A DNA stretch of 39,003 nucleotides from Clostridia bacterium (lineage in GTDB: Bacteria > Bacillota > Clostridia > Oscillospirales > Acutalibacteraceae), in contig JAFZIK010000035.1 in the NCBI GenBank assembly GCA_017554405.1, positions 1 through 39,003 of the forward strand, written 5' to 3'. Positions within the stretch are counted from its first letter, which is position 1. Every line of letters begins with the position of its first letter. Of the stretch, positions 1-8,024 are shown piece after piece. Made by a program: the position numbers and the translations under genes. The notes under the pieces are model-generated. The model did no database searches and was not told the origin of the DNA. It worked only from the letters and a program-made list of their open reading frames with translations.

Positions 1-141
1 TCCACTTCTACAACTATCAGCGCATCCAACTCAAAACAAAACTGACACCGATGGAATATCGGTGCCAGTTCGTTGCTTAAAAACTTAATATCGTGTCATA
101 GGGGGCTTTTTTGTGCTGTCCGTACAAATTGGGGCAGTTCA
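1..141 (+). mobile_element. Right end of an IS3-family insertion sequence (truncated by window)
   Basis: The 3' end of a transposase OrfB is followed by about 60 bp of non-coding DNA that ends in GGGGCAGTTCA at 131-141. Read inward from the element's outer end this is TGAACTGCCCC, the form of terminal inverted repeat usual in IS3-family elements. The end of the IS is placed at about 141 from this repeat alone; the left end lies outside the window, so boundaries and target duplication cannot be confirmed. The next gene (MFS transporter, opposite strand) ends 20 bp beyond. Confidence 0.6.
3..80 (+). CDS. IS3-family transposase OrfB, C-terminal fragment
   Basis: The frame opening at base 3 reads HFYNYQRIQLKTKLTPMEYR and ends FVA-stop at 78-80. 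The FYNYQR...LTPMEYR string is the usual C-terminal end of the IS3/IS150 OrfB integrase core (rve domain), after the catalytic DDE residues. Only 25 residues are inside the window, so whether the full gene is intact is unknown. It is too short for standard ORF calling but the motif is distinctive. Confidence 0.75.
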   Translation, partial: HFYNYQRIQLKTKLTPMEYRCQFVA

Positions 142-160
142 GATCGCTCCGGGCATTTCT

Positions 161-1423
161 TTAATCATCGGTCTTCGTTCTTTTGCGGGTAATAATCTCA
201 AATATCGCCACAATAACTATCGTGCATACCGAAACCGCGAGCAGGAGATTAAGGACTGCGCTCCAGTTATTATTGCTTCTATCGGCGACAAAGCCGAGCA
301 GATATGTTGAGATCGCACTGCCCGCGTAGCAGAATCCGTCAAGCAGACCCGCGGCAAGGCCGGGATTCATATAGCTTCGTAGATTAAGCGGCGCTATGCT
401 TGTTATTATGCAGTTTATGGCGTAGTTTCCGATCATCACCAGCGCAAAGAAGATAACGACCGGTATTGACGATTTTTTTAAAAGCTTTATTATCAGCAAA
501 ACGAATACCGAGACAAAGGAATAGAACGTAAGCGCCAGCAGTATATTATCCTTTATGTATTTGTTTATAAACCGCACAAGCAGTGCGCCTAAGGCGCCTA
601 AAAAATAGATCGAGGTCGCAAGTATAAGGGCGTCGGCGTCGGTAAAGCTGTATGTTTTTTTTAGTATGGTGGGTATCCAGTTCTGCAACCCGTCCTTTAC
701 AAAACTGCCCGATACGGCAAGAATCGCAAGCCCCGATACCGTGATAAGGGCAACGTGTGAAAACGACTGCCTTTTTGCGTTTTTGTTATCCTTTGAGGTT
801 TCCTGCACCGGTATATCGGTCCGCTGATGCGGTTCAAAGAGCAACAGCCACATCACTGCTACCGCGACCATAATAGCTGCGGCTAAAACAAACGACCACT
901 CGTAAAGGTCAAACAGCGCCATAATATAGCTTGTGCCGTAAGCGATAAAGGTCCCCGCGGGCACCGAGGTGCTGATAATAAACCCCGACCGCGAAATATT
1001 CTTGGTTTCTATGTTTTTACCGAACACAAAGATGATCGAAGACCATATCATTGATTGCGCGGCGCCGTTGAGCGCCCAAAGATATTTGAGCAAAAAGAAC
1101 AGATTGCCGAGATAACCGCTTTTCATAAATATAAAAACGCATAGGTTTATAAAGGCGGAGGAACCGAGCGCTATCGGGAAGGTCCACCGCGAGGAGTATT
1201 TTTTGCAAAGGAAACCGTTTATGATCTGACCCGCGCCGTAGGCAACAAAAAAGAACGTGGCTACAAGTCCGGCGTCGGCATTATTGATGATACCTTCGTA
1301 GTGCTGTGATATTGAGTTGATGCTCGAGGAATAACTGTAACGCCCGAAGTATGCCGATGCGTAAACGCACCAGCATAGGAATATTATCAGATTCTGGGTA
1401 TCTTTAGTTTTGCCTTTGCCCAT
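161..1423 (-). CDS. MFS transporter, OPA (organophosphate antiporter)-like
   Basis: A 420-residue integral membrane protein with about 12 hydrophobic segments. The N-terminal part (CVYASAYFGRYSYSSSINSI, residues about 18-37) resembles the GlpT/UhpC group of the major facilitator superfamily, and a basic tail (RKRTKTDD) closes it. It would move a small solute across the cytoplasmic membrane; the substrate cannot be read from sequence. Its start overlaps the end of folC by 20 bp, so it is probably the third gene of the riboswitch-controlled folT-folC operon. That makes transport of a folate-related compound or precursor possible, but this is an inference from position only. The family call is sound; the substrate is open. 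Confidence 0.8.
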   Translation of the reverse strand: MGKGKTKDTQNLIIFLCWCVYASAYFGRYSYSSSINSISQHYEGIINNADAGLVATFFFVAYGAGQIINGFLCKKYSSRWTFPIALGSSAFINLCVFIFMKSGYLGNLFFLLKYLWALNGAAQSMIWSSIIFVFGKNIETKNISRSGFIISTSVPAGTFIAYGTSYIMALFDLYEWSFVLAAAIMVAVAVMWLLLFEPHQRTDIPVQETSKDNKNAKRQSFSHVALITVSGLAILAVSGSFVKDGLQNWIPTILKKTYSFTDADALILATSIYFLGALGALLVRFINKYIKDNILLALTFYSFVSVFVLLIIKLLKKSSIPVVIFFALVMIGNYAINCIITSIAPLNLRSYMNPGLAAGLLDGFCYAGSAISTYLLGFVADRSNNNWSAVLNLLLAVSVCTIVIVAIFEIITRKRTKTDD

Positions 1424-2711
1424 TTAAGAGTTCACCTTTTTTCTTAAACTCGTTTATTGCTGATCTTACTTCACCATACATATAAAGTGTGCCGCAGGAT
1501 ATTAGTGGCAATGATTCCTTTTTTGCCGCTTTTATTGCGGCGGCAACGCCGTCCGTTACCGTATCAAAGGGCTTTGCGGCAATGCCGTTTCGGGTAAAAG
1601 CTTCCGCGAGCGCTTTGGCGTCAAGCGAGCGTGGATTATCGGGTGTTACAGTAAATACCCGCTTTGCAAAGGGCAAAACGGTTTTGATAAGCAGGGTATA
1701 ATCCTTATCCGCCATAACGCCGATAAGGAAGACCGCCTTTTCTATACCCGCGGTGCGAAGCGTATCAGCGAGCGCTTCGGCGCCCTGCGGATTATGCGCG
1801 CCGTCATATATAACAAGCGGATCTTTGCAGAGTATTTCAAAACGGGCTTGCCAGCGGGTGGTTTTAAGCCCTTTTTTTATTGCCTCTTGCGGTATGTTTA
1901 ATGCGCCGTTTCCTAAAGCTTCGGCGGCGGTTATCGCCGTGCAGGCGTTATCCGCCTGATAAACGCCTTTAAGCGAAAGGCTTATTTTGCCGTATGGGCG
2001 CATATCAAATGAGGTGCCGCTAAGAGCCGCCGAAACGTTTTCCCGCCGACTGTAATCAACGGGTATGACCGGCGCGCTATTTTCCTTTGCGATGCTTTCT
2101 AAAACCGCAAAAGCGGCGGGGTGGCAGTTTGCTAAAACAAGCGGCGCGCCGTGTTTTATTATCCCGCCCTTTTCATAGGCGATCTTTTCAAGCGTATCGC
2201 CGAGTATCGCCGTGTGATCGAGCGCGATGCCGGTTATGACCGATAAAGCGGGTGATTTTATAACGTTGGTGGCATCAAGCCTGCCGCCAAGTCCGGTCTC
2301 GAGCACCGCTATATCGCATTTTTCCTCGTAAAAGTATAAAAACGCCGCCGCGGTAGCTATCTCAAACTCGGTCGGCTTATCGCTCATTGTATCGGCGACC
2401 GCTTTTATTCTGCCGATTATTTCAGCAAGGCGATTTTTCGGTATCATAGCGCCGTTTATTCTTGTGCGCTCCTCGAAAAAGCGCAGGTGAGGCGAGGTAT
2501 AAAGCCCGGTTTTGTATCCGGCGCACCTTAAAACCGAGGATAACATTGCGCAGACCGAGCCCTTGCCGTTGGTGCCCGCAACGTGGATATATTTTACCTT
2601 TTCCTGCGGGTCGCCGAGAGCGGAGCACAGCGCCTTTATGCGGTCAAGCCCCGGCTTGCTGCCAAGCATCCCCGCGGCGTTTATGTAATCTGAAGCTTCT
2701 TTATATTTCAT
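1404..2711 (-). CDS. folC: Folylpolyglutamate synthase / dihydrofolate synthase
   Basis: A 435-residue Mur-ligase-family enzyme that adds glutamate to (dihydro)folate or dihydropteroate using ATP. The N-terminal P-loop VAGTNGKGSVCAMLSSVL (about residues 44-61) is the FolC signature, followed by the SPHL motif (YTSPHLRFFEERTRING), ETGLGGRLDATN (residues about 138-149) and the C-terminal ligase segment with IYDGAHNP. Length is normal for the family. A GAGGG ribosome binding site precedes the ATG. It lies 12 bp after folT and overlaps the MFS gene, forming an operon behind a THF riboswitch, which fits control by intracellular folate. Confidence 0.95.
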   Translation of the reverse strand: MKYKEASDYINAAGMLGSKPGLDRIKALCSALGDPQEKVKYIHVAGTNGKGSVCAMLSSVLRCAGYKTGLYTSPHLRFFEERTRINGAMIPKNRLAEIIGRIKAVADTMSDKPTEFEIATAAAFLYFYEEKCDIAVLETGLGGRLDATNVIKSPALSVITGIALDHTAILGDTLEKIAYEKGGIIKHGAPLVLANCHPAAFAVLESIAKENSAPVIPVDYSRRENVSAALSGTSFDMRPYGKISLSLKGVYQADNACTAITAAEALGNGALNIPQEAIKKGLKTTRWQARFEILCKDPLVIYDGAHNPQGAEALADTLRTAGIEKAVFLIGVMADKDYTLLIKTVLPFAKRVFTVTPDNPRSLDAKALAEAFTRNGIAAKPFDTVTDGVAAAIKAAKKESLPLISCGTLYMYGEVRSAINEFKKKGELLNGQRQN

Positions 2712-2723
2712 TTTTTCCCTCTT

Positions 2724-3305
2724 TTAGAAACCCAACTGCTTTTTTATGCGCTCCGAGAGATCTGAAAGCACCGGTATAACGGCTATCTGCACCGGCACGA
2801 GTATCGCGTATTCAAGGAGCCTAACGGTAAACCATCCCCAGTATGTATATTTCCCGTAAAGCATACTTACCCAGGCGGTGTTAATAAAAAGACCTATTAT
2901 AACGCAGTTTATCAAAACCGGTATTATCACATTGGGGAAACGGCGTATCTTTCTGTTTTTCACAGAAAGGGTGAATCTCCGGGTTTTTACCTTGATATCG
3001 ATATTTACCGGGTCGCTGTTTAAAAACAAGCCGTAGATCGCGCCCATTAAGGCGGCGCATACCGTAAAGCCCGGATGATACGGTCCGAACGGCAGAAGTA
3101 TGGCGCCCGCAAGGTCGGCTATCGCCCATACAGCCGCGCCGGCGGCGGGACCTATAAGTATCGCCGCAAATGCCGCCGGAACGAAGGCGAGATTAATTTT
3201 TATCGCCTGCGTGTTTACCGATAAAAACCGGTCAAGCACGAATCCGAGCGCCGCGAGAACGGCAACAAGCGATATTTTTATAAGGTAATCTTTTCTTTTG
3301 CCCAT
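2724..3305 (-). CDS. folT: Folate-specific ECF transporter S component
   Basis: A 193-residue membrane protein with about six hydrophobic segments. It begins with a basic stretch and a first helix (LIKISLVAVLAALGFVLDRF), followed by AIKINLAFVPAAFAAILIGP and GAILLPFGPYHPGFT, which match the FolT type of substrate-binding S component. It would capture folate outside the cell and work with a shared ECF module (EcfA, EcfA', EcfT) encoded elsewhere. It is the first gene after a THF riboswitch, with its ribosome binding site AGGAGG inside a hairpin that ends just before the start codon. That context strongly supports folate as substrate. Confidence 0.9.
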   Translation of the reverse strand: MGKRKDYLIKISLVAVLAALGFVLDRFLSVNTQAIKINLAFVPAAFAAILIGPAAGAAVWAIADLAGAILLPFGPYHPGFTVCAALMGAIYGLFLNSDPVNIDIKVKTRRFTLSVKNRKIRRFPNVIIPVLINCVIIGLFINTAWVSMLYGKYTYWGWFTVRLLEYAILVPVQIAVIPVLSDLSERIKKQLGF

Positions 3306-3310
3306 AAAAA

Positions 3311-3344
3311 CCTCCTATCATCCGGACTAACAGATAACAGGAGG
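3311..3344 (-). promoter_or_regulatory. Hairpin sequestering the folT ribosome binding site
   Basis: Read on the minus strand, CCTCCTGTTATC (3333-3344) can pair along its whole 12 bp, with two G-U pairs, to GATGATAGGAGG (3311-3322). The second arm contains the AGGAGG ribosome binding site of folT, 5 bases before its ATG. Formation of the stem would hide the site. It is followed by TTTTT, so it could alternatively behave as a weak terminator. It lies directly after the THF aptamer and is the likely expression platform. Confidence 0.8.
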
Positions 3345-3350
3345 ATCCTT

Positions 3351-3456
3351 CTATTATTCGCCAGCGGGATGCGACTGAAAGACCGCGCGGAAAACCGCTT
3401 CGTCCGTATGACAACTCCCCGTTCATACGGCACTTTACGCCAGACAGTCTACTCTG
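3351..3456 (-). ncRNA. THF (tetrahydrofolate) riboswitch aptamer
   Basis: On the minus strand the leader contains, in order, AGAGTAGACTGTCTGGCGTA, AAGTGCCGTATGAACGGGG, TTGTCATACGGACGAAGCGG and GCGCGGTCTTTCAGTCGCAT followed by CCCGCTGG. These match the conserved segments of the clostridial THF riboswitch (GAGUAGA, GCGUUAAGUG, CGAAGCG, GCGCGG, GCAUCCGCU) with the expected hairpins CCGTATGA/TCATACGG and GCGGTTTTCCGC. Its place in front of folT-folC is the classic context. Precise ends are estimated. Confidence 0.93.
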
Positions 3457-3466
3457 TTTTTTCTAT

Positions 3467-3494
3467 ATTATATATCTTTTTTTCTGATTGTCAA
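3467..3494 (-). promoter_or_regulatory. Sigma-70 type promoter of the folT-folC operon
   Basis: The minus strand has TTGACA (3489-3494), a 16-bp spacer and TATAAT (3467-3472), both consensus hexamers. The promoter lies within the last codons of the upstream Nudix gene and would start RNA just before the riboswitch. Confidence 0.8.
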
Positions 3495-4046
3495 CGGTAT
3501 TTTGCCCTGTTTTATAAGAATATCCGCCTTAAGCAGCGCCGCCTGGGTTTTTGAATCGGGTATCATGCCGTCAAGCACCATTTTTACCGCCTCATTAAGC
3601 GGCAGGCGAACAAGGTTTATAAACTCGTCGTCGTCAGGATCGGCTTCACCGAAGGAAAGCCCTGTTGCGGCATACATATATATAACCTCGTTCGTGTATC
3701 CCGGAGAAGGGTATAGCGTGCCGAGCGTATAATAGTTCTCTGCGGCGGCGCCGGTCTCCTCCTTAAGCTCGCGTTTGCCGCAGGTAAGGGGGTCGCTGTC
3801 GCCCTTTTTATCGCGTTTGCCGGCGGGGATTTCTAAAGTCTCCTCCATATAAGGATAGCGAAACTGCTTCACCAAAAGCACTTCGCCGTTATTATCTATC
3901 GGCAGAACGCCAACGCCGCCCGGGTGCTCTACAACCTCGCGTTTCGCCGTGTTGCCGTTCGGCAGCAGGGCGTTATCAAGTCTAAGGTTTATTATCGCGC
4001 CTTTATATATGTATTTTTGATCGATCGTTTTTTCTTCGGTATTCAT
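3468..4046 (-). CDS. Nudix hydrolase, ADP-ribose pyrophosphatase-like
   Basis: A 192-residue protein with the Nudix helix core GKRELKEETGA (about residues 86-96) preceded by EIPAGKRDKKGDSD. It is of the NudF/ADP-ribose pyrophosphatase type, which splits ADP-ribose or similar nucleoside diphosphate compounds to AMP and a sugar phosphate. The segment between the first Gly and the REL core is two residues longer than the standard Nudix box, and the usual first Glu is not in register, so the precise substrate is uncertain. It lies upstream of the folT promoter on the same strand and diverges from the M14 peptidase gene. Confidence 0.88.
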   Translation of the reverse strand: MNTEEKTIDQKYIYKGAIINLRLDNALLPNGNTAKREVVEHPGGVGVLPIDNNGEVLLVKQFRYPYMEETLEIPAGKRDKKGDSDPLTCGKRELKEETGAAAENYYTLGTLYPSPGYTNEVIYMYAATGLSFGEADPDDDEFINLVRLPLNEAVKMVLDGMIPDSKTQAALLKADILIKQGKIPLTIRKKDI

Positions 4047-4101
4047 AAAGCAGCCGCCTTTTATGTATATTTTAATAATAGAATATATGGTGGTGCTTAA
4101 A

Positions 4102-5004
4102 ATGTCAAGAACCGTTCGCGGCGAAAACTGCTCCTCGGCGGATATAAACAGGATAATAAGGGAGTTTTGCGAAAAATACAGTTTTCTCGAACGCTTTTCA
4201 ATCGGTAAAAGCGTTGCCGGAAGGGATATCCCGGCGGTGCGCCTTTCGCGCGGGGTAAGCTATACCCTTTTTGCCGCCGCCTTTCACGGCAGTGAGCATA
4301 TAACCAGCAACATCTGTTTAATGCTTTTAGAGGAGCTTGCCGCCGCTTATAAGGCGAACGCTTCAGTGGAAGGGATCAAGATAAGAAAGGCGCTTGAGGG
4401 CAGGGGGATAATATTTGTGCCCCGCGTTAATCCCGACGGGTGTGAAATATCGCTTTTCGGCGCCGCCGCGGCGGGCGAGCGCGCCGATATCATAACAAAG
4501 CAGTGCGCGGGTGAGTTTTCCCGCTGGAACGCCAACCTGCGCGGCGTTGATATAAACCATAATTTCAACGCCGATTTTGAAGAGGTAAAACGCCGCGAGC
4601 GGGAGGCGGGCATTTATACCGCCTGCCGTTCGCGCTATGGCGGCACCCGACCCGAAAGCGAGCCCGAAACGGCGGCGCTCGTAAAGCTTTGCAAAACCGA
4701 GAACATCCACCACGTTTGCGCGCTTCATACCCAGGGCGAGGTCATATACTGGGGATATAAGGATCACTGCCTTTCCCGCAACCGTCAAATGGCGCAGATA
4801 CTTGCCGCGACCGGCGGCTACGCGCTGGACGTTCCTACCGGCACGGCGGTGGGCGGCGGCTTTAAGGATTGGTTCGTATCATACTTTGAGCGCCCCGGCT
4901 TTACGCTCGAAATGGGGCGGGGCAGAAACCCGCTCCCGATAGAAAAGGCGCTCGAAATATATCTTAAAGCCCGCGAAATGCTTACCGTTTGCGCGATACT
5001 GTAA
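4102..5004 (+). CDS. M14-family zinc carboxypeptidase
   Basis: A protein of about 300 residues. Zinc ligands are visible as HGSEH (AAFHGSEHITSN), the substrate-binding region as VPRVNPDGCEIS, the third zinc His as CALHTQGE, and the catalytic Glu as FTLEMGRG. This order is that of the gamma-D-glutamyl-diaminopimelate peptidase branch of family M14, which trims peptidoglycan peptides. No signal peptide is seen, so it would act in the cytoplasm, for example on recycled muropeptides. I chose the ATG at 4102 (GGTGGTG 6 bases upstream). An in-frame ATG at 4063 has no ribosome binding site and lies 17 bp from the divergent Nudix start. Confidence 0.85.
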   Translation: MSRTVRGENCSSADINRIIREFCEKYSFLERFSIGKSVAGRDIPAVRLSRGVSYTLFAAAFHGSEHITSNICLMLLEELAAAYKANASVEGIKIRKALEGRGIIFVPRVNPDGCEISLFGAAAAGERADIITKQCAGEFSRWNANLRGVDINHNFNADFEEVKRREREAGIYTACRSRYGGTRPESEPETAALVKLCKTENIHHVCALHTQGEVIYWGYKDHCLSRNRQMAQILAATGGYALDVPTGTAVGGGFKDWFVSYFERPGFTLEMGRGRNPLPIEKALEIYLKAREMLTVCAIL

Positions 5005-5028
5005 AAAACTCGGCACGCTGTCGAAAAA

Positions 5029-5048
5029 TGTCAAATTTTAACATTTAA
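5029..5048 (+). promoter_or_regulatory. Operator-like repeat, copy 1, upstream of glmM promoter
   Basis: TGTCAAATTTTAACATTTAA is repeated with 19 of 20 matches at 5104-5123. The inner 15 bases TGTCAAATTTTAACA form a near palindrome. The two copies bracket the promoter at 5057-5085 and are 75 bp apart centre to centre, about seven helical turns, as expected for a repressor that loops or occludes. Confidence 0.55.
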
Positions 5049-5056
5049 AAAAACTG

Positions 5057-5085
5057 TTGACAAACCTTTGCCGATGTGGTAATAT
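5057..5085 (+). promoter_or_regulatory. Sigma-70 promoter of the glmM operon
   Basis: TTGACA (5057-5062), a 17-bp spacer and TAATAT (5080-5085) precede glmM by about 90 bp. It is flanked on both sides by the 20-bp operator-like repeat. Confidence 0.75.
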
Positions 5086-5103
5086 TGATAAGGTTAGGGC
5101 AAT

Positions 5104-5123
5104 TGTCAAAATTTAACATTTAA
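5104..5123 (+). promoter_or_regulatory. Operator-like repeat, copy 2, downstream of glmM promoter
   Basis: TGTCAAAATTTAACATTTAA differs by one base from the copy at 5029-5048. Lying about 20 bp after the predicted start of transcription, it would be in position to block elongation or be part of a paired operator. The binding protein is unknown; none of the nearby genes is an obvious candidate. Confidence 0.55.
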
Positions 5124-5177
5124 TAGTCCTGATCTTAATGAATTATCGAAAAAAGGATACTGAAAGGAGCAGTAACA

Positions 5178-6542
5178 ATGGGAAAATACTTCGGAACCGA
5201 CGGATTCCGCGGCAAGGCGGGCGCCGATCTTACGGCTGAACACGCCTTCAAGATAGGTCGTTTTCTCGGCTGGTATTATAAGGAAAAGAAAAACGGCGGT
5301 GAAGCGCGCATAGTAATAGGCAAGGATACAAGGCGTTCCTCCTATATGTATGAAAACGCTTTGGCTTCCGGCATCATTTCCTCGGGTGCGGATGCTTATC
5401 TTTTGCACGTTACAACAACTCCGTGCGTAAGTTACATTACCTACACCGAGAATTTTGATTGCGGCGTTATGATATCGGCTTCCCACAATCCGTTTTCGGA
5501 TAACGGCATTAAGCTTATGAATAGCGAAGGCGAAAAGATGGATGACGATCTCCAGGATGAGATCGAAAAGTATATTGACGGCGAACTGCCCGAGATCCCA
5601 TTTGCAACCGGCTATAAGATAGGCAAAACCATAGATTACTATACCGGAAGAAACCGTTATATCGGCTTTTTGACCGGTCTTGCCACCCGCTCTTTTGAAA
5701 AACACAGGATCGCGATAGATTGCTCAAACGGCTCCTCCTGGATGATAGGCAGGGCGGTATTTGAGGCGCTCGGCGCCAAGGTAAACGTGATAAACGCCGA
5801 GCCGAACGGCTTTAACATCAACGCCGCCTGCGGTTCTACTCATCCCGAGGGCTTGATGGAATACGTTAAAAAGAACAAGCTTGACGTGGGCTTTGCCTTT
5901 GACGGCGATGCCGACCGGTGCCTTGCGGTGGATGAAAACGGCGAGCTTGTAAACGGCGATAAGATAATGTATATCTGCGCCAAATACTTAAAAGAACGCG
6001 GACAACTGCCCTCCAACACGGTAGTTACAACGATAATGTCCAACTTCGGGCTTTATAAGGCGCTTGACCGCGAGGGCATAGGTTATGAAAAAACCGCGGT
6101 GGGCGACCGCTACGTTTATGAAAATATGAAGGAGAACGATCACCTTATAGGCGGCGAGCAATCGGGACATATAATTTTCCGTAAATACGCTCACACCGGC
6201 GACGGACTCCTTACCGCCGTAATGCTTATGGGCGTTCTTATCGATACCCAGCTGCCGCTCAGCGTCCTGGCGGCGAAGTGCGAGATGTATCCGCAGGTGC
6301 TTAAAAACGTTAAGGTCGACGATAAGGATGCAACGCTCGCCGATCCCGCGGTAAAGGCGGCGGTAGACGCCGCTTCGGCAGAACTCGGCGATAACGGCAG
6401 GGTGCTCCTAAGAAAGAGCGGCACCGAGCCGGTGCTTCGCGTTATGAGCGAAGCCGGCAGTGACGCCGAGTGCGAAAAGCACGTTAACGCCATAATCGCG
6501 GCTATGGACAAATCCGGACATTTAATAGAGGTGAAACAGTAA
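5178..6542 (+). CDS. glmM: Phosphoglucosamine mutase
   Basis: A 454-residue alpha-D-phosphohexomutase. The N-terminus KYFGTDGFRGKAGADLT is the GlmM signature. The active phosphoserine loop is MISASHNPFSDNG (about residues 98-110), the metal loop is DGDADR (about residues 240-245), the sugar-binding loop is GEQSGH, and the phosphate-binding C-terminal loop is RKSGTEPVLRV. It converts glucosamine-6-P to glucosamine-1-P for UDP-GlcNAc and cell-wall synthesis. AAAGGAG lies 8 bases before the ATG. It is the first gene of an operon with an acyltransferase and nagB; the next ATG overlaps its TAA. Confidence 0.93.
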   Translation: MGKYFGTDGFRGKAGADLTAEHAFKIGRFLGWYYKEKKNGGEARIVIGKDTRRSSYMYENALASGIISSGADAYLLHVTTTPCVSYITYTENFDCGVMISASHNPFSDNGIKLMNSEGEKMDDDLQDEIEKYIDGELPEIPFATGYKIGKTIDYYTGRNRYIGFLTGLATRSFEKHRIAIDCSNGSSWMIGRAVFEALGAKVNVINAEPNGFNINAACGSTHPEGLMEYVKKNKLDVGFAFDGDADRCLAVDENGELVNGDKIMYICAKYLKERGQLPSNTVVTTIMSNFGLYKALDREGIGYEKTAVGDRYVYENMKENDHLIGGEQSGHIIFRKYAHTGDGLLTAVMLMGVLIDTQLPLSVLAAKCEMYPQVLKNVKVDDKDATLADPAVKAAVDAASAELGDNGRVLLRKSGTEPVLRVMSEAGSDAECEKHVNAIIAAMDKSGHLIEVKQ

Positions 6543-7204
6543 TGGACGTCAGAATAAGTGCTCTTTATGATCTTACCCATACCCGCGCGGCGGAGTATTT
6601 ATCGCAGTTCACCTATCCGTGGGAGGCGCTCGCCGGAATTTCGGATCTGGTTCTTGAGATCGGCAAGGCACTGCCTGCGGAGGAGTTTGACCACCCGGCG
6701 GAGGATGTCTGGATAGCAAAAGATACCACGGTAGCGCCGACCGCGTCTATAACAGGTCCCTGCGTTATAGGGCATAATACCCAGGTAAGACCGGGCGCCT
6801 TTATACGCGGCAGTGCCCTTATAGGCGATAACTGCGTTGTGGGCAACTCTACCGAGATCAAAAACGTTATCATTTTCGATAACGTTCAGGTCCCCCACTA
6901 TAACTACGTTGGCGATGCTATCTTAGGCTTTCACGCTCATATGGGCGCCGGCAGTATCACAAGCAACGTCAAGGCTGATAACAAGAACGTTGTTATCAAA
7001 AACGGCGAAGAGCTTATCGAAACCGGTCGCAGAAAGGTGGGCGCCATGCTCGGCGACTATGCCGATATCGGCTGCGGCAGCGTGCTCAACCCCGGCGTTG
7101 TTATAGGAAGTCATACAAACGTATATCCGCTGTCCTGTGTGCGCGGAGTAGTTCCTCCGAACAGCATTTACAAGGACAAGGATAATATAGTTGAAAAATA
7201 CTAA
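6542..7204 (+). CDS. Left-handed beta-helix acyltransferase, GlcN-1-P acetyltransferase-like
   Basis: A 220-residue protein whose residues about 60-200 are hexapeptide repeats of the left-handed beta-helix (for example ITGPCVIGHNTQVRPGAFI and VIGSHTNVYPLSCVRGVVPP), with loop residues HMGAGSI and GRRKVGAMLGDYADIGCGS as in the acetyltransferase half of GlmU. It lacks the uridylyltransferase half. Overlap of its ATG with the glmM TAA implies translational coupling, and the neighbours deal with glucosamine phosphates, so acetylation of glucosamine-1-P is likely. Formally it could act on another sugar nucleotide. Confidence 0.83.
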   Translation: MDVRISALYDLTHTRAAEYLSQFTYPWEALAGISDLVLEIGKALPAEEFDHPAEDVWIAKDTTVAPTASITGPCVIGHNTQVRPGAFIRGSALIGDNCVVGNSTEIKNVIIFDNVQVPHYNYVGDAILGFHAHMGAGSITSNVKADNKNVVIKNGEELIETGRRKVGAMLGDYADIGCGSVLNPGVVIGSHTNVYPLSCVRGVVPPNSIYKDKDNIVEKY

Positions 7205-7221
7205 GAAAAGAGGAAAAACAA

Positions 7222-7953
7222 ATGAAGGTAATAGTTTGCGAAAATTATGAGGCGGTAAGTAAAGCCGGCGCGGATATCATGGAAAAGGTCATCCGCGAAA
7301 ATCCCGAGTGCACAATAGGTCTTGCGACCGGATCAAGCCCCGTGGGTATGTATAAAGAGCTTGCCCGCAGATGCAGTGAAGAGGGTCTTGATTTTTCAAA
7401 GGTCCATTCTGTAAACCTTGATGAATACGTAGGTCTTGAGCCCACCCACGATCAGAGCTATCGCTATTTTATGGACGATAACCTCTTCAACCATATCAAT
7501 ATCGATAAGGCTAACACCTACGTTGCAAAGGGCGTGGGCGATGCCGAGGCGAACCTTAAGGAATTCAACGCCGTTCTCGATAAGGCGGATATCGCCATCC
7601 AGGTTTTAGGCGTCGGACCCGACGGTCATTTAGGCTTCAACGAGCCGGGCGAGGTGCTTTACGATAAGGCGCACAAAGAGGTTCTTGATGAATCCACTAT
7701 TGACGCCAACGCCCGCTTCTTCGCTTCGCGTGACGACGTTCCGCGTTACGCCTTTACAATGGGTATGGGCAACATTATGCGCGCCCGGAAGCTTTTAATG
7801 ATAGTAAACGGCGATAAGCGCGATGCCATGACCAAGCTTCTTATTGAAGATAAGCTTGATCCTAAATGCCCCTGCACCTTTATGCGTATGCACAGGGACG
7901 CGACCGTTATCCTCGATAAAGCTCTTGCCGATGCGATAGGATATAAATACTGA
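7222..7953 (+). CDS. nagB: Glucosamine-6-phosphate deaminase
   Basis: A 243-residue protein with LATGSSPVGMYKEL (phosphate loop, about residues 33-46), VNLDEYVGL (catalytic Asp region, about residues 65-73) and GVGPDGHLGFNEPG (about residues 130-143), all diagnostic for NagB. It interconverts glucosamine-6-P and fructose-6-P plus ammonia. It follows the beta-helix acyltransferase by 17 bp with AGAGGA as ribosome binding site. In this operon it could run in either direction, feeding or draining the GlcN-6-P pool used by GlmM. Confidence 0.95.
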   Translation: MKVIVCENYEAVSKAGADIMEKVIRENPECTIGLATGSSPVGMYKELARRCSEEGLDFSKVHSVNLDEYVGLEPTHDQSYRYFMDDNLFNHINIDKANTYVAKGVGDAEANLKEFNAVLDKADIAIQVLGVGPDGHLGFNEPGEVLYDKAHKEVLDESTIDANARFFASRDDVPRYAFTMGMGNIMRARKLLMIVNGDKRDAMTKLLIEDKLDPKCPCTFMRMHRDATVILDKALADAIGYKY

Positions 7954-7969
7954 TACCCGTTAACGGCAG

Positions 7970-8002
7970 GATCCGCCGCGGTTTTTCCGCGGCGGATCTT
8001 TT
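7970..8002 (+). terminator. Rho-independent terminator of the glmM-nagB operon
   Basis: GATCCGCCGCGG (7970-7981) and CCGCGGCGGATC (7987-7998) pair perfectly over 12 bp around a TTTTT loop and are followed by TTTT. It sits between convergent nagB and the LysR gene. Confidence 0.9.
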
Positions 8003-8024
8003 ATATGGCAAAACATCCGGCTTT

